A DNA stretch of 64,000 nt from Plumapathes pennacea. Lineage: Eukaryota; Cnidaria; Anthozoa; Antipatharia; Myriopathidae. The notes under the pieces were generated by a model that was not told where the DNA came from, ran no database searches, and saw only the letters and a program-made list of their open reading frames with translations. The stretch spans positions 5,239,501-5,303,500 of the forward strand of contig OZ038473.1 in assembly GCA_964036295.1 (NCBI GenBank), read 5' to 3'. Positions 1-10,980 of this stretch are shown one piece after another. Position 1 is the stretch's first letter; every line of letters starts with the position of its first letter. The position numbers and the translations under genes were made by a program.

Positions 1-3000
1 ATTAGTGTTTCTAAGTATTGTTACCCTGTATGTAAATATGTATCATAAAAAAATGTATATTTTCAAGGTTTCAGAATGAAGGATTCACTTTGCCCCTTGA
101 ACTAAAAGTACATTGGAGAATGAAGTCTTCTATTCCAGAAACAATTTATGTGCAGAGTTACATGTTACGGACATTATAGGACGGCTGTAGATACCTGTGA
201 CAAAACGAAGCTCACATGAAAACACTGTAACATTTTCCTTTGTAATTCTGTTTCTCATATTGCTGTGTTTCTTATGCCATCGGCATGTTTGTTTGTTTGT
301 TTGTTTTATTTTGATGGTCTTGTATACTTAGGCAAATGAACTTGGAATCAATTCTGCTAATATGGAACTCTCCGGAGCTTTGAATTATTCAGTTGACCAC
401 AGAAAAAGCAGAAAGTGGGGGAAATTGCCCTCAAACCAAGTAAATAACCCAAGGGTGTCTATACATTTTGTATGTTGTATAAATCAAAATGTTCATTTAC
501 ACAATATTGTTGTTTTGGTATCTTTGTTTACAGGTGAGAGAATAAAATAATAATATAAATTATGCTGACAAAATGCATCTTCTTACAGTTCTGAACTACA
601 TATACAAGTATAAAGACGCATACACACACACTCACTAAAAGCTCTGCGAAAAATGTTCCAGTATCATGAAAAATGTCACAAGTTTTCAGTTGCCTATTTA
701 ACTGACAGAAACCTGAAAGAAAAAACAAGCTTTGTGAGATTTAAGGAGCTGAGTCCTGTACTGTTGTCTGGTGAACTCAAATTTAAAGGATGGAGAGGGA
801 ACATCGGGACAAATCAAATAAATTCATGAATATTACAAAAATAAGTGATATGATCAAATCACCACCAGTGCGCCTGGGAACACAAAAAGAGCTTCTCAAA
901 AACGTGCAAAATTTCCCAAAAACAGGGATGGGGGAAGGGAGTCATTACATCATATTTAAACAATGCACTCAGCATACCAGAGGAGTAAACAGTTCACCAA
1001 ACATACAAACTGTTTTATCCCACAGGAATATAAAGAGACCTACAAATGCGCTGCTCACTTGGACCACTAAAAGAACATTATAATAATAGTATAAATGATT
1101 TTGATTTTCTAATTCCTGCTGACATTTACTGTGTAGTCTTAGGTTGATTTCTGCAACTTTCGTGTATAACTGAGAGCCCACTTTCTGCTTTTCCTCTGCT
1201 ATGATTTTGATCCTCATCAGTGTATATATATGAGTATCCCACTCAGATTTTACAGTTATACACTGACGAGGCTTTCTGAGGTGCTCTATATAATGTCTTG
1301 ATGTCCATTCTACATCTATGTCGGTGCTGCGATCAAGAAACAACACAAGCGACCTCAAGCGATGTTCTGAACTTCTGAATTAGAATCGAAAGTTTAAATA
1401 AGCAATTTAAATTTATATCGGTTTCGTGAACTACAGCGTCTCCAATACCGGGATCTTACGGAGGCGCAGGTAGGTTCCCGTTGGATTTCTGTGGCCGTTG
1501 GCAGAGGATCGAAATCATCGCAATGGGGAAATATCCCCCAGAGTTGACACCAGAACTCCCCCTATGGGTCTGTTGTTCGTCTTTGCTAGTTTGAAGGCTG
1601 GAATTCGAGTCTAAAACCATTTTTTGCCATAAACGCCGAGTGTTTACATGTGTTTCCTTGCAGTTGCGTTGAGTAGATGACGTGACGATGCTATCCCGCT
1701 GACCGTTTGCGGGCGCTAACAAAGTAATGGCGGACCGATTTTTGCTGCCAAAGAATGGGTCCTTGCGAGCAAAGTTTTCGTCGAAAACTTTCTCTATGTC
1801 AGTTTTTTGCAACTTTCTTATCAACAGGTATCCGAAATAAGCTTAAAATTAGACAACTTTTTTGATTGTACTACCACTTTAAAGTACACAAATCTTGCCT
1901 GACAAGCCTTAGCGCCGCTTTAATCCAGAGAAATTTCGAGCGGCTTTTTAACCGTTATAAAAGTACAAGACACTTGAAAATTGCCATAGCAGAAATTCTC
2001 GCGAAATACAACACGTTGTTCGAAATAAGATTATACTTCGAAAATCACCTGGACGAAAGTTTAATAGTTGCAGAACATTGGAAATTCAATCATTCCAATT
2101 TCGGTTAATGCTTCTGCGTGTTTACGTGTGACAGTCGTCTTGCTTTCACTGAAGAGTTGACGAACAATGGCACAAACTCTGTCGGTCTGTTGGCATTGCT
2201 TTAAATTTCTTCTGTTGAGGCCAGCAAGTTATCCATTAAGGACTTCTCAGTGTCTTCATGTCTTAAAACGAAGGCACTGAAGGTAAATACGCGTGTTCTC
2301 TCCGATTTTGAGACTTAAAGGAAGCTTCCGAAGCACAGTCTCGATGGGAAATGAAGACCGACTTCGCACAGTACACTCTTGATTTGTCCTCATTCAGATT
2401 TACCGCGCTCAATAGAGAAACGGAGATATACTCATCGCCGCCATATTCCGCCACTTGTTTAATTCATGCATAATGTAAATTAATTAGTGTGTGACGTCAT
2501 GGAACGGCATTTGCGCGCTCAGATTTCTCTCGCACGGGGCTTGGGTTGAGCGACGAGGAGACGACTGACATTTCAGGCTGGACATTCAAATAAAAACTGC
2601 GACCGCGACAATGGGAAGAAACTGGACTATAAGCGCAGAACCTGTCGCTAAAATGGCGGACAGATTCTTGCATTAAAATGAAGGCTTTTACAAATGTTTT
2701 TGCTCTGCTGGAAGCAAATAGTCTATTTTAATCTTTTACTGTCGAAGAAGCGAAACGCCACATCGCAAGGACCGCCATATTTATTTTGTAAATGTCGCAA
2801 AGTTCACGTTGACAACTAACTTCACAACACAGCAAATAACGCGACGAAAACAGGCAACAGGAATTCACACACAAGTGCAAGGAGCGGCACGGACGCTGCT
2901 GGGGGTATAAACAAGAAATATGGCCCTGGTGTGGGTGTTCTTCAGTTGCAACACATGCTATGGCGTGTGATTCTTCCATAAATGTTTGCTTATTGCAATG

Positions 3001-3409
3001 TTGCTGGCGTTAATGGAAGTGTGTTGATATGCAGTATCAACAAATGCTTGCACTTTTCATCAAATGTCGACTATTCAATGTACACGATGTTTTGTTTCCC
3101 ACGTTTCCAGATCTTTTTTGATGTTTTGCACGAATGTAAGTTTTGATCGGCACTATGGCCAGATTAGCTCGGGCAAATACATCAAAGACGCCGTTGTCCT
3201 GCCTCGGGGCCGGGCAAATTTTTGCCCGCCTTACTTTCTTTTGTGTTTGTTTGCCTCGTGATTGTTTGCCTCGTGATACTGACCTCCTGTAATCGAACTA
3301 CGGTGGTCACTAGTTATAAAATAGACAAGTTAAAAATAGATTTCAAGGATTAAAACTTTGGGTTCCCATTTTATTTAAACCCGAATCCGAACAACTGGGA
3401 TCAGTATGG
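1..3409. other. Non-coding stretch, no supported gene
   Basis: I find no ORF with an ATG start, family motif and splice sites here. The longest open frame, minus 1456-1824, begins at TTG and resembles no family I know. A TTTG/TGTT simple repeat lies near 290-306. A TGACGTCA palindrome (CRE-like) at 2492-2499 lies next to CG-rich sequence, and ATGGCGGAC-like stretches occur near 1727 and 2651, so an unannotated promoter or first exon is possible but not shown. Confidence 0.4.
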
Positions 3410-3527
3410 AGTTGGACCCTGGGTGCCAGAGGTTTCTCGCTCTCGGAAGGGCTGAGGACGAAACCCCGGGCGGAGGAGGACTGGGGGCGAGGCGAGAGAA
3501 CCTTTGGGCGCGCGCGGTACGAATATC
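3410..3527 (+). repeat. Interspersed repeat, copy 1
   Basis: A GC-rich segment beginning near CCTGGGTGCCAGAGG and ending near GCGCGGTACG. A diverged copy lies in inverted orientation at 11740-11880, sharing the TTTCTCGCTCTCGGAAG core and the GAGAGAACCT block. It may be a SINE. No tRNA-like A/B boxes were confirmed. The two copies flank the 4.4-11.2 kb tandem array but are not part of it. Confidence 0.6.
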
Positions 3528-3730
3528 ACTCCTTAGTATATACCGCACAAGTGAATAGTGCTTTTCGCGCGCTCTGATTGGCTCCTCAATCTCGGAATAT
3601 CAAGTACTATTCACCTCCCGGTGGCTTCCGGTAAAACAAAATGGCGCACGAACCCACTTTTGGCCCAATTTTGTGGGAAATAAAATAACTATTTCGGAGT
3701 TGGCTATTAAACTTGTGTGGCATATACTAA

Positions 3731-3837
3731 AACAATTATTCGCCTCAGTGTCGGTGAATAGCAGTGGATATTTACCTCGCCGAAACGGCTCGGTAAATAT
3801 CCACCGCTATTCACCTCCACTTCGGCGAATAATTGTT
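3731..3837. repeat. Foldback MITE (hairpin)
   Basis: The two halves are near-perfect inverted repeats. The left arm begins AACAATTATTCGCC and contains GGTGAATAGCAGTGGATA. The right arm ends GGCGAATAATTGTT and contains the complementary TATCCACCGCTATTCACC. Arms are about 50 bp with a few mismatches and almost no loop. This is typical of a small non-autonomous element; the superfamily is not determined. Confidence 0.75.
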
Positions 3838-3985
3838 AAATGTTTTATTGATTGACACCTATTGTAATTGAAAAATTGTGAAACCAGTTTTTGCACGTGG
3901 GTTCGGAAGTGTCAAATAAAGCAACTTTTTAATCTCACGTGGGCTAGGAACTGTCAAATTTGTTTGTTTCTGCTTTGTTTATAAT

Positions 3986-4276
3986 GCTTTCGAGAATGCA
4001 GCCCAGCAACATTTGGTAGAAGAAAGTTCAGCAAAAAAATTCACTGAAGAAGAGATCGCGGAGCGACTTGCGAAAGTGTTGGACGTGCCGGTGTTAAAAA
4101 TCGGTGGGGTTTCTTCAGTAATATGCTACAAATGCAAATGAGAATTCGAAAAGTATGAGAATTGTGTTTTATTTTCTTCAAGTCGACCTGTCAGATTTCC
4201 AAGAGATACAAACAATCCGTGGCTGAGCAAGCCGAAAGCGGTTCCTTTTCGTGAGGAAAGGTACATTGAGACTTAA
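3986..4276 (+). pseudogene. Gene fragment with Cys-pair motif and one in-frame stop
   Basis: One reading frame runs from about 3986 to a TAA at 4274-4276 with a single internal stop (TGA at 4139-4141). The product looks protein-like: a Glu/Lys-rich helical stretch (FTEEEIAERLAKVL), then ICYKCK with two cysteines two residues apart, the stop, and a second charged stretch followed by a proline-rich tail. The TGA could be a mutated CGA. The Cys pair hints at a zinc-binding domain, but no family is recognised. It lies just before the microsatellite and the tandem array. Confidence 0.4.
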
Positions 4277-4287
4277 AAAAAGAAAGT

Positions 4288-4342
4288 GATTTATTTATTT
4301 ATTTATTTAATTAATTAATTAATTAATTAATTAATTAATTTT
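4288..4342. repeat. Microsatellite (ATTT)n then (AATT)n
   Basis: A run of TTTA tetramers followed by about nine TTAA tetramers, read directly. Confidence 0.95.
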
Positions 4343-4440
4343 AGATATATGCACTTTCAAGTATTAATTCAATTTTAAGATATTACTGTCAGAATATAAA
4401 CATCGATAGTTAGTTAGATATCCAACTGGCAATGTAACTA

Positions 4441-4702
4441 CAATCAAATGCAAAAGTAGTTGAGACACTGTGCATATTTTGAGCAATTTATCGGCTTTTA
4501 AGTTTTGTTTATTTCTGCGCCCCCTCCCCCCGTCTCAATGTTGTTCGGGCCTGAAATCTCACTGTACGATATTGGATACTCAACATTGAAACGGGGGAGG
4601 GGGGGAAAGATGATGTCAAACGCAATCCAGATAAGAGAGACGGAACAGAAGCGAAAATTGGGTCTTTTTTTGCGAGTGTCTCAACCATTTTGCATTTGAT
4701 TG
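4441..4702. mobile_element. Foldback MITE, array copy 1
   Basis: 262 bp. The left end CAATCAAATGCAAAA...GTTGAGACACT is the inverse of the right end AGTGTCTCAAC..TTTTGCATTTGATTG. A second inverted pair lies inside: CCCCCTCCCCCCGT..CAATGTTG against CAACATTGAAACGGGGGAGG. The arms are imperfect across their length. The left outer flank ends in TA. TA target sites are typical of Tc1/mariner-like elements, but the family is not proven. It has no coding capacity of note. Confidence 0.85.
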
Positions 4703-5179
4703 TCTGAAGCGGTTAATGTGCTATTTCTCTGTGAATATTTGAGGTATCTGCATAGAATTTGCAGAACGTACGCATGGTCCGACTACCGTTTGCAAAACAG
4801 TTAGGAATGTGTTACAACGGCAGTTTTCGAGATTTGGCAAGGAATTTCCTTTGTAAATTGAACGTTTTTAAACGCACATAATTGTCACAGCTGGGTATCC
4901 GTCTTATTAAACCTTACTTTACTCACTGTCTATTGATGTGAAAGTTCAGTGATGTACGTCATGTCATTTTCTGGTTTTCAGTAACCATTCTGGAACAGCT
5001 GATGTAGTCTTTACGTGTTCGGCCCTCACTTTAGGCCTAAAATGGGCTGTGAGGTATACGTGCGTAAGAGCAGGCGTGACTCTGTTTACGCGCGATAGCG
5101 TGTTAACGCCTAAACAATTTTAGGGAAAGAAGTCACACTCAGTACTAATGCACCTTTTTTACCTATAATTTGTGTGTGC

Positions 5180-5187
5180 TATATAAA
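5180..5187 (+). promoter_or_regulatory. TATA box, cassette 1
   Basis: TATATAAA lies 103 bp upstream of the ATG of the 41-codon ORF, in a stretch that looks like a core promoter (GCTATATAAACCTGG then a pyrimidine-rich CACCTGC). Identical copies at 6815, 8450 and 10085. Transcription is not shown. Confidence 0.5.
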
Positions 5188-5289
5188 CCTGGGGTTTTCA
5201 CCTGCTTTCAAACATTCTCGCTGAGTTTATACATTGTTTAGGCAGTTCAATCGTTATCTGAGTGCATCAGAATATTACAGAAACGAGAC

Positions 5290-5415
5290 ATGGAAGACAT
5301 TCAACCGTATTTATCAGAACTAGACGGTTGGGATGACGGTCAAAATTTCCCATCTGAACCAAGCACAACATTGCCCATTGGACAGGCACCTGAAGTGAAT
5401 GAGACACATAAATAA
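5290..5415 (+). CDS. 41-codon acidic ORF, cassette 1
   Basis: ATG at 5290 and TAA at 5413-5415. The product starts MEDIQPYLSELDGWDDG, is acidic and Pro/Thr rich near the middle, and ends NETHK. It sits downstream of a TATA box and an untranslated leader of plausible length. It may be the truncated N-terminus of a former transposon protein, since shifted frames downstream still look partly protein-like (IPAEEQKDIPPYPKC), or a genuine short peptide. No family is recognised. Confidence 0.35.
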   Translation: MEDIQPYLSELDGWDDGQNFPSEPSTTLPIGQAPEVNETHK

Positions 5416-5604
5416 TGTGATTGACGAGCGAGAAACTGTGATACTGTCTGTGCGATGACGAGTATTCAATTTTAGCTATCGGATTCCCGCAGAGGAGCAG
5501 AAAGACATTCCACCGTACCCGAAATGCTTCTCTAAGCTTATTCTCGGCCGAAATTGAGTGAACGATCATCACAATGTCCAGCAGATTCATTTCCGTGAAG
5601 ATTT

Positions 5605-5710
5605 CAACGGTCTACCACGGTCTACCACGGTCTACCATGTAAACAAAAGATTATTTACATAATTCCTTTTGTTCTGATGGTAGACCGTGGTAGACCGTGG
5701 TAGACCGTTG
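5605..5710. repeat. Palindrome of 10-bp motifs, cassette 1
   Basis: Two 34-bp arms are perfect inverted repeats. Each arm holds three head-to-tail copies of ACGGTCTACC, a 10-bp period of about one helical turn. The stem continues inward with AACAAAAG pairing CTTTTGTT, leaving a short A/T loop. It could be a protein-binding array or a hairpin. Identical copies at 7240, 8875 and 10510. Confidence 0.9.
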
Positions 5711-5910
5711 GATTTCTGTCAAAACAGGTTTTTGTTTTCGCCAATTAGCTTTAAAATAGTGAGAGTTCATTGAACAAAACGTAACATGCACGAAATAGCC
5801 TCCATAGTGTTTATTTCAGGCCGTATTTGTGGCAAACATACCATCAATTAATAACACACCGGAAGTAATATTGTACTAGTCTTATCCCGTCATTTCCGGA
5901 AATTTCAAAT

Positions 5911-6117
5911 TTGATACAATTTGGAACATTAAAAGCTAATCGCCCCACCTCCAAAGAACCTTGGGACTTAGTTTTCCTAATAGAAGATAACACAGTGATG
6001 AATCATACCAAAAATCGCCTTTCAAAATTGAAAAAAGACGCTCTGAGCCAGCATTTTCGACACATGACTTTCAGACAATCAAATGCAAAAGTAGTTGAGA
6101 CACTGTGCATATTTTGA
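5911..6117 (+). other. Open frame across the cassette/MITE junction, cassette 1
   Basis: A 68-codon open frame beginning at TTG, not ATG, that crosses into MITE copy 2. It recurs at 7546, 9181 and 10816 only because the array repeats. Lys/Arg rich with no recognisable domain. Not regarded as a gene. Confidence 0.2.
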
Positions 6118-6337
6118 GCAATTTATCGGCTTTTAAGTTTTGTTTATTTCTGCGCCCCCTCCCCCCGTCTCAATGTTGTTCGGGCCTGAAATCTCACTGT
6201 ACGATATTGGATACTCAACATTGAAACGGGGGAGGGGGGGAAAGATGATGTCAAACGCAATCCAGATAAGAGAGACGGAACAGAAGCGAAAATTGGGTCT
6301 TTTTTTGCGAGTGTCTCAACCATTTTGCATTTGATTG
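6076..6337. mobile_element. Foldback MITE, array copy 2
   Basis: Identical to the copy at 4441-4702. Here the left neighbour is TTTCAGA and the right neighbour TCTGAAG, so the inverted symmetry extends a further six to seven bases beyond the element. This differs from the TA flanks at the array ends. Confidence 0.85.
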
Positions 6338-6814
6338 TCTGAAGCGGTTAATGTGCTATTTCTCTGTGAATATTTGAGGTATCTGCATAGAATTTGCAGA
6401 ACGTACGCATGGTCCGACTACCGTTTGCAAAACAGTTAGGAATGTGTTACAACGGCAGTTTTCGAGATTTGGCAAGGAATTTCCTTTGTAAATTGAACGT
6501 TTTTAAACGCACATAATTGTCACAGCTGGGTATCCGTCTTATTAAACCTTACTTTACTCACTGTCTATTGATGTGAAAGTTCAGTGATGTACGTCATGTC
6601 ATTTTCTGGTTTTCAGTAACCATTCTGGAACAGCTGATGTAGTCTTTACGTGTTCGGCCCTCACTTTAGGCCTAAAATGGGCTGTGAGGTATACGTGCGT
6701 AAGAGCAGGCGTGACTCTGTTTACGCGCGATAGCGTGTTAACGCCTAAACAATTTTAGGGAAAGAAGTCACACTCAGTACTAATGCACCTTTTTTACCTA
6801 TAATTTGTGTGTGC

Positions 6815-6822
6815 TATATAAA
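6815..6822 (+). promoter_or_regulatory. TATA box, cassette 2
   Basis: Identical repeat of the 5180 TATATAAA, upstream of the ORF at 6925. Confidence 0.45.
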
Positions 6823-6924
6823 CCTGGGGTTTTCACCTGCTTTCAAACATTCTCGCTGAGTTTATACATTGTTTAGGCAGTTCAATCGTTATCTGAGTGC
6901 ATCAGAATATTACAGAAACGAGAC

Positions 6925-7050
6925 ATGGAAGACATTCAACCGTATTTATCAGAACTAGACGGTTGGGATGACGGTCAAAATTTCCCATCTGAACCAAGCA
7001 CAACATTGCCCATTGGACAGGCACCTGAAGTGAATGAGACACATAAATAA
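6925..7050 (+). CDS. 41-codon acidic ORF, cassette 2
   Basis: Exact duplicate of the ORF at 5290-5415 with the same TATA spacing. Confidence 0.3.
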   Translation: MEDIQPYLSELDGWDDGQNFPSEPSTTLPIGQAPEVNETHK

Positions 7051-7239
7051 TGTGATTGACGAGCGAGAAACTGTGATACTGTCTGTGCGATGACGAGTAT
7101 TCAATTTTAGCTATCGGATTCCCGCAGAGGAGCAGAAAGACATTCCACCGTACCCGAAATGCTTCTCTAAGCTTATTCTCGGCCGAAATTGAGTGAACGA
7201 TCATCACAATGTCCAGCAGATTCATTTCCGTGAAGATTT

Positions 7240-7345
7240 CAACGGTCTACCACGGTCTACCACGGTCTACCATGTAAACAAAAGATTATTTACATAATTC
7301 CTTTTGTTCTGATGGTAGACCGTGGTAGACCGTGGTAGACCGTTG
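7240..7345. repeat. Palindrome of 10-bp motifs, cassette 2
   Basis: Exact duplicate of 5605-5710. Confidence 0.9.
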
Positions 7346-7710
7346 GATTTCTGTCAAAACAGGTTTTTGTTTTCGCCAATTAGCTTTAAAATAGTGAGAG
7401 TTCATTGAACAAAACGTAACATGCACGAAATAGCCTCCATAGTGTTTATTTCAGGCCGTATTTGTGGCAAACATACCATCAATTAATAACACACCGGAAG
7501 TAATATTGTACTAGTCTTATCCCGTCATTTCCGGAAATTTCAAATTTGATACAATTTGGAACATTAAAAGCTAATCGCCCCACCTCCAAAGAACCTTGGG
7601 ACTTAGTTTTCCTAATAGAAGATAACACAGTGATGAATCATACCAAAAATCGCCTTTCAAAATTGAAAAAAGACGCTCTGAGCCAGCATTTTCGACACAT
7701 GACTTTCAGA

Positions 7711-7972
7711 CAATCAAATGCAAAAGTAGTTGAGACACTGTGCATATTTTGAGCAATTTATCGGCTTTTAAGTTTTGTTTATTTCTGCGCCCCCTCCCCC
7801 CGTCTCAATGTTGTTCGGGCCTGAAATCTCACTGTACGATATTGGATACTCAACATTGAAACGGGGGAGGGGGGGAAAGATGATGTCAAACGCAATCCAG
7901 ATAAGAGAGACGGAACAGAAGCGAAAATTGGGTCTTTTTTTGCGAGTGTCTCAACCATTTTGCATTTGATTG
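7711..7972. mobile_element. Foldback MITE, array copy 3
   Basis: Identical to 6076-6337, including flanks. Confidence 0.85.
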
Positions 7973-8449
7973 TCTGAAGCGGTTAATGTGCTATTTCTCT
8001 GTGAATATTTGAGGTATCTGCATAGAATTTGCAGAACGTACGCATGGTCCGACTACCGTTTGCAAAACAGTTAGGAATGTGTTACAACGGCAGTTTTCGA
8101 GATTTGGCAAGGAATTTCCTTTGTAAATTGAACGTTTTTAAACGCACATAATTGTCACAGCTGGGTATCCGTCTTATTAAACCTTACTTTACTCACTGTC
8201 TATTGATGTGAAAGTTCAGTGATGTACGTCATGTCATTTTCTGGTTTTCAGTAACCATTCTGGAACAGCTGATGTAGTCTTTACGTGTTCGGCCCTCACT
8301 TTAGGCCTAAAATGGGCTGTGAGGTATACGTGCGTAAGAGCAGGCGTGACTCTGTTTACGCGCGATAGCGTGTTAACGCCTAAACAATTTTAGGGAAAGA
8401 AGTCACACTCAGTACTAATGCACCTTTTTTACCTATAATTTGTGTGTGC

Positions 8450-8457
8450 TATATAAA
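8450..8457 (+). promoter_or_regulatory. TATA box, cassette 3
   Basis: Identical repeat of the 5180 TATATAAA. Confidence 0.45.
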
Positions 8458-8559
8458 CCTGGGGTTTTCACCTGCTTTCAAACATTCTCGCTGAGTTTAT
8501 ACATTGTTTAGGCAGTTCAATCGTTATCTGAGTGCATCAGAATATTACAGAAACGAGAC

Positions 8560-8685
8560 ATGGAAGACATTCAACCGTATTTATCAGAACTAGACGGTTG
8601 GGATGACGGTCAAAATTTCCCATCTGAACCAAGCACAACATTGCCCATTGGACAGGCACCTGAAGTGAATGAGACACATAAATAA
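8560..8685 (+). CDS. 41-codon acidic ORF, cassette 3
   Basis: Exact duplicate of the ORF at 5290-5415. Confidence 0.3.
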   Translation: MEDIQPYLSELDGWDDGQNFPSEPSTTLPIGQAPEVNETHK

Positions 8686-8874
8686 TGTGATTGACGAGCG
8701 AGAAACTGTGATACTGTCTGTGCGATGACGAGTATTCAATTTTAGCTATCGGATTCCCGCAGAGGAGCAGAAAGACATTCCACCGTACCCGAAATGCTTC
8801 TCTAAGCTTATTCTCGGCCGAAATTGAGTGAACGATCATCACAATGTCCAGCAGATTCATTTCCGTGAAGATTT

Positions 8875-8980
8875 CAACGGTCTACCACGGTCTACCACGG
8901 TCTACCATGTAAACAAAAGATTATTTACATAATTCCTTTTGTTCTGATGGTAGACCGTGGTAGACCGTGGTAGACCGTTG
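8875..8980. repeat. Palindrome of 10-bp motifs, cassette 3
   Basis: Exact duplicate of 5605-5710. Confidence 0.9.
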
Positions 8981-9345
8981 GATTTCTGTCAAAACAGGTT
9001 TTTGTTTTCGCCAATTAGCTTTAAAATAGTGAGAGTTCATTGAACAAAACGTAACATGCACGAAATAGCCTCCATAGTGTTTATTTCAGGCCGTATTTGT
9101 GGCAAACATACCATCAATTAATAACACACCGGAAGTAATATTGTACTAGTCTTATCCCGTCATTTCCGGAAATTTCAAATTTGATACAATTTGGAACATT
9201 AAAAGCTAATCGCCCCACCTCCAAAGAACCTTGGGACTTAGTTTTCCTAATAGAAGATAACACAGTGATGAATCATACCAAAAATCGCCTTTCAAAATTG
9301 AAAAAAGACGCTCTGAGCCAGCATTTTCGACACATGACTTTCAGA

Positions 9346-9607
9346 CAATCAAATGCAAAAGTAGTTGAGACACTGTGCATATTTTGAGCAATTTATCGGC
9401 TTTTAAGTTTTGTTTATTTCTGCGCCCCCTCCCCCCGTCTCAATGTTGTTCGGGCCTGAAATCTCACTGTACGATATTGGATACTCAACATTGAAACGGG
9501 GGAGGGGGGGAAAGATGATGTCAAACGCAATCCAGATAAGAGAGACGGAACAGAAGCGAAAATTGGGTCTTTTTTTGCGAGTGTCTCAACCATTTTGCAT
9601 TTGATTG
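9346..9607. mobile_element. Foldback MITE, array copy 4
   Basis: Identical to 6076-6337, including flanks. Confidence 0.85.
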
Positions 9608-10084
9608 TCTGAAGCGGTTAATGTGCTATTTCTCTGTGAATATTTGAGGTATCTGCATAGAATTTGCAGAACGTACGCATGGTCCGACTACCGTTTGCAA
9701 AACAGTTAGGAATGTGTTACAACGGCAGTTTTCGAGATTTGGCAAGGAATTTCCTTTGTAAATTGAACGTTTTTAAACGCACATAATTGTCACAGCTGGG
9801 TATCCGTCTTATTAAACCTTACTTTACTCACTGTCTATTGATGTGAAAGTTCAGTGATGTACGTCATGTCATTTTCTGGTTTTCAGTAACCATTCTGGAA
9901 CAGCTGATGTAGTCTTTACGTGTTCGGCCCTCACTTTAGGCCTAAAATGGGCTGTGAGGTATACGTGCGTAAGAGCAGGCGTGACTCTGTTTACGCGCGA
10001 TAGCGTGTTAACGCCTAAACAATTTTAGGGAAAGAAGTCACACTCAGTACTAATGCACCTTTTTTACCTATAATTTGTGTGTGC

Positions 10085-10092
10085 TATATAAA
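10085..10092 (+). promoter_or_regulatory. TATA box, cassette 4
   Basis: Identical repeat of the 5180 TATATAAA. Confidence 0.45.
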
Positions 10093-10194
10093 CCTGGGGT
10101 TTTCACCTGCTTTCAAACATTCTCGCTGAGTTTATACATTGTTTAGGCAGTTCAATCGTTATCTGAGTGCATCAGAATATTACAGAAACGAGAC

Positions 10195-10320
10195 ATGGAA
10201 GACATTCAACCGTATTTATCAGAACTAGACGGTTGGGATGACGGTCAAAATTTCCCATCTGAACCAAGCACAACATTGCCCATTGGACAGGCACCTGAAG
10301 TGAATGAGACACATAAATAA
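10195..10320 (+). CDS. 41-codon acidic ORF, cassette 4
   Basis: Exact duplicate of the ORF at 5290-5415. Confidence 0.3.
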   Translation: MEDIQPYLSELDGWDDGQNFPSEPSTTLPIGQAPEVNETHK

Positions 10321-10509
10321 TGTGATTGACGAGCGAGAAACTGTGATACTGTCTGTGCGATGACGAGTATTCAATTTTAGCTATCGGATTCCCGCAGAGG
10401 AGCAGAAAGACATTCCACCGTACCCGAAATGCTTCTCTAAGCTTATTCTCGGCCGAAATTGAGTGAACGATCATCACAATGTCCAGCAGATTCATTTCCG
10501 TGAAGATTT

Positions 10510-10615
10510 CAACGGTCTACCACGGTCTACCACGGTCTACCATGTAAACAAAAGATTATTTACATAATTCCTTTTGTTCTGATGGTAGACCGTGGTAGAC
10601 CGTGGTAGACCGTTG
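10510..10615. repeat. Palindrome of 10-bp motifs, cassette 4
   Basis: Exact duplicate of 5605-5710. Confidence 0.9.
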
Positions 10616-10980
10616 GATTTCTGTCAAAACAGGTTTTTGTTTTCGCCAATTAGCTTTAAAATAGTGAGAGTTCATTGAACAAAACGTAACATGCACGAAA
10701 TAGCCTCCATAGTGTTTATTTCAGGCCGTATTTGTGGCAAACATACCATCAATTAATAACACACCGGAAGTAATATTGTACTAGTCTTATCCCGTCATTT
10801 CCGGAAATTTCAAATTTGATACAATTTGGAACATTAAAAGCTAATCGCCCCACCTCCAAAGAACCTTGGGACTTAGTTTTCCTAATAGAAGATAACACAG
10901 TGATGAATCATACCAAAAATCGCCTTTCAAAATTGAAAAAAGACGCTCTGAGCCAGCATTTTCGACACATGACTTTCAGA

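Noticed and set aside
1456-1824. Minus-strand 122-codon frame as a gene
   Set aside because: No ATG, no recognised motif, no clear splice sites.
2492-2499. TGACGTCA as a functional CRE
   Set aside because: A single 8-bp match with no gene start nearby; similar TGACGTCA or GACGTCA words occur in several repeats.
4505-4699. 64-codon open frame in each MITE copy
   Set aside because: It starts at TTG, spans a C-run and a G-run, and lies in a palindrome. It recurs only because the array repeats.
5267-5590. 107-codon minus-strand frame in each cassette
   Set aside because: It lies antisense to the ATG ORF, has no domain, and recurs only through the tandem repeat.
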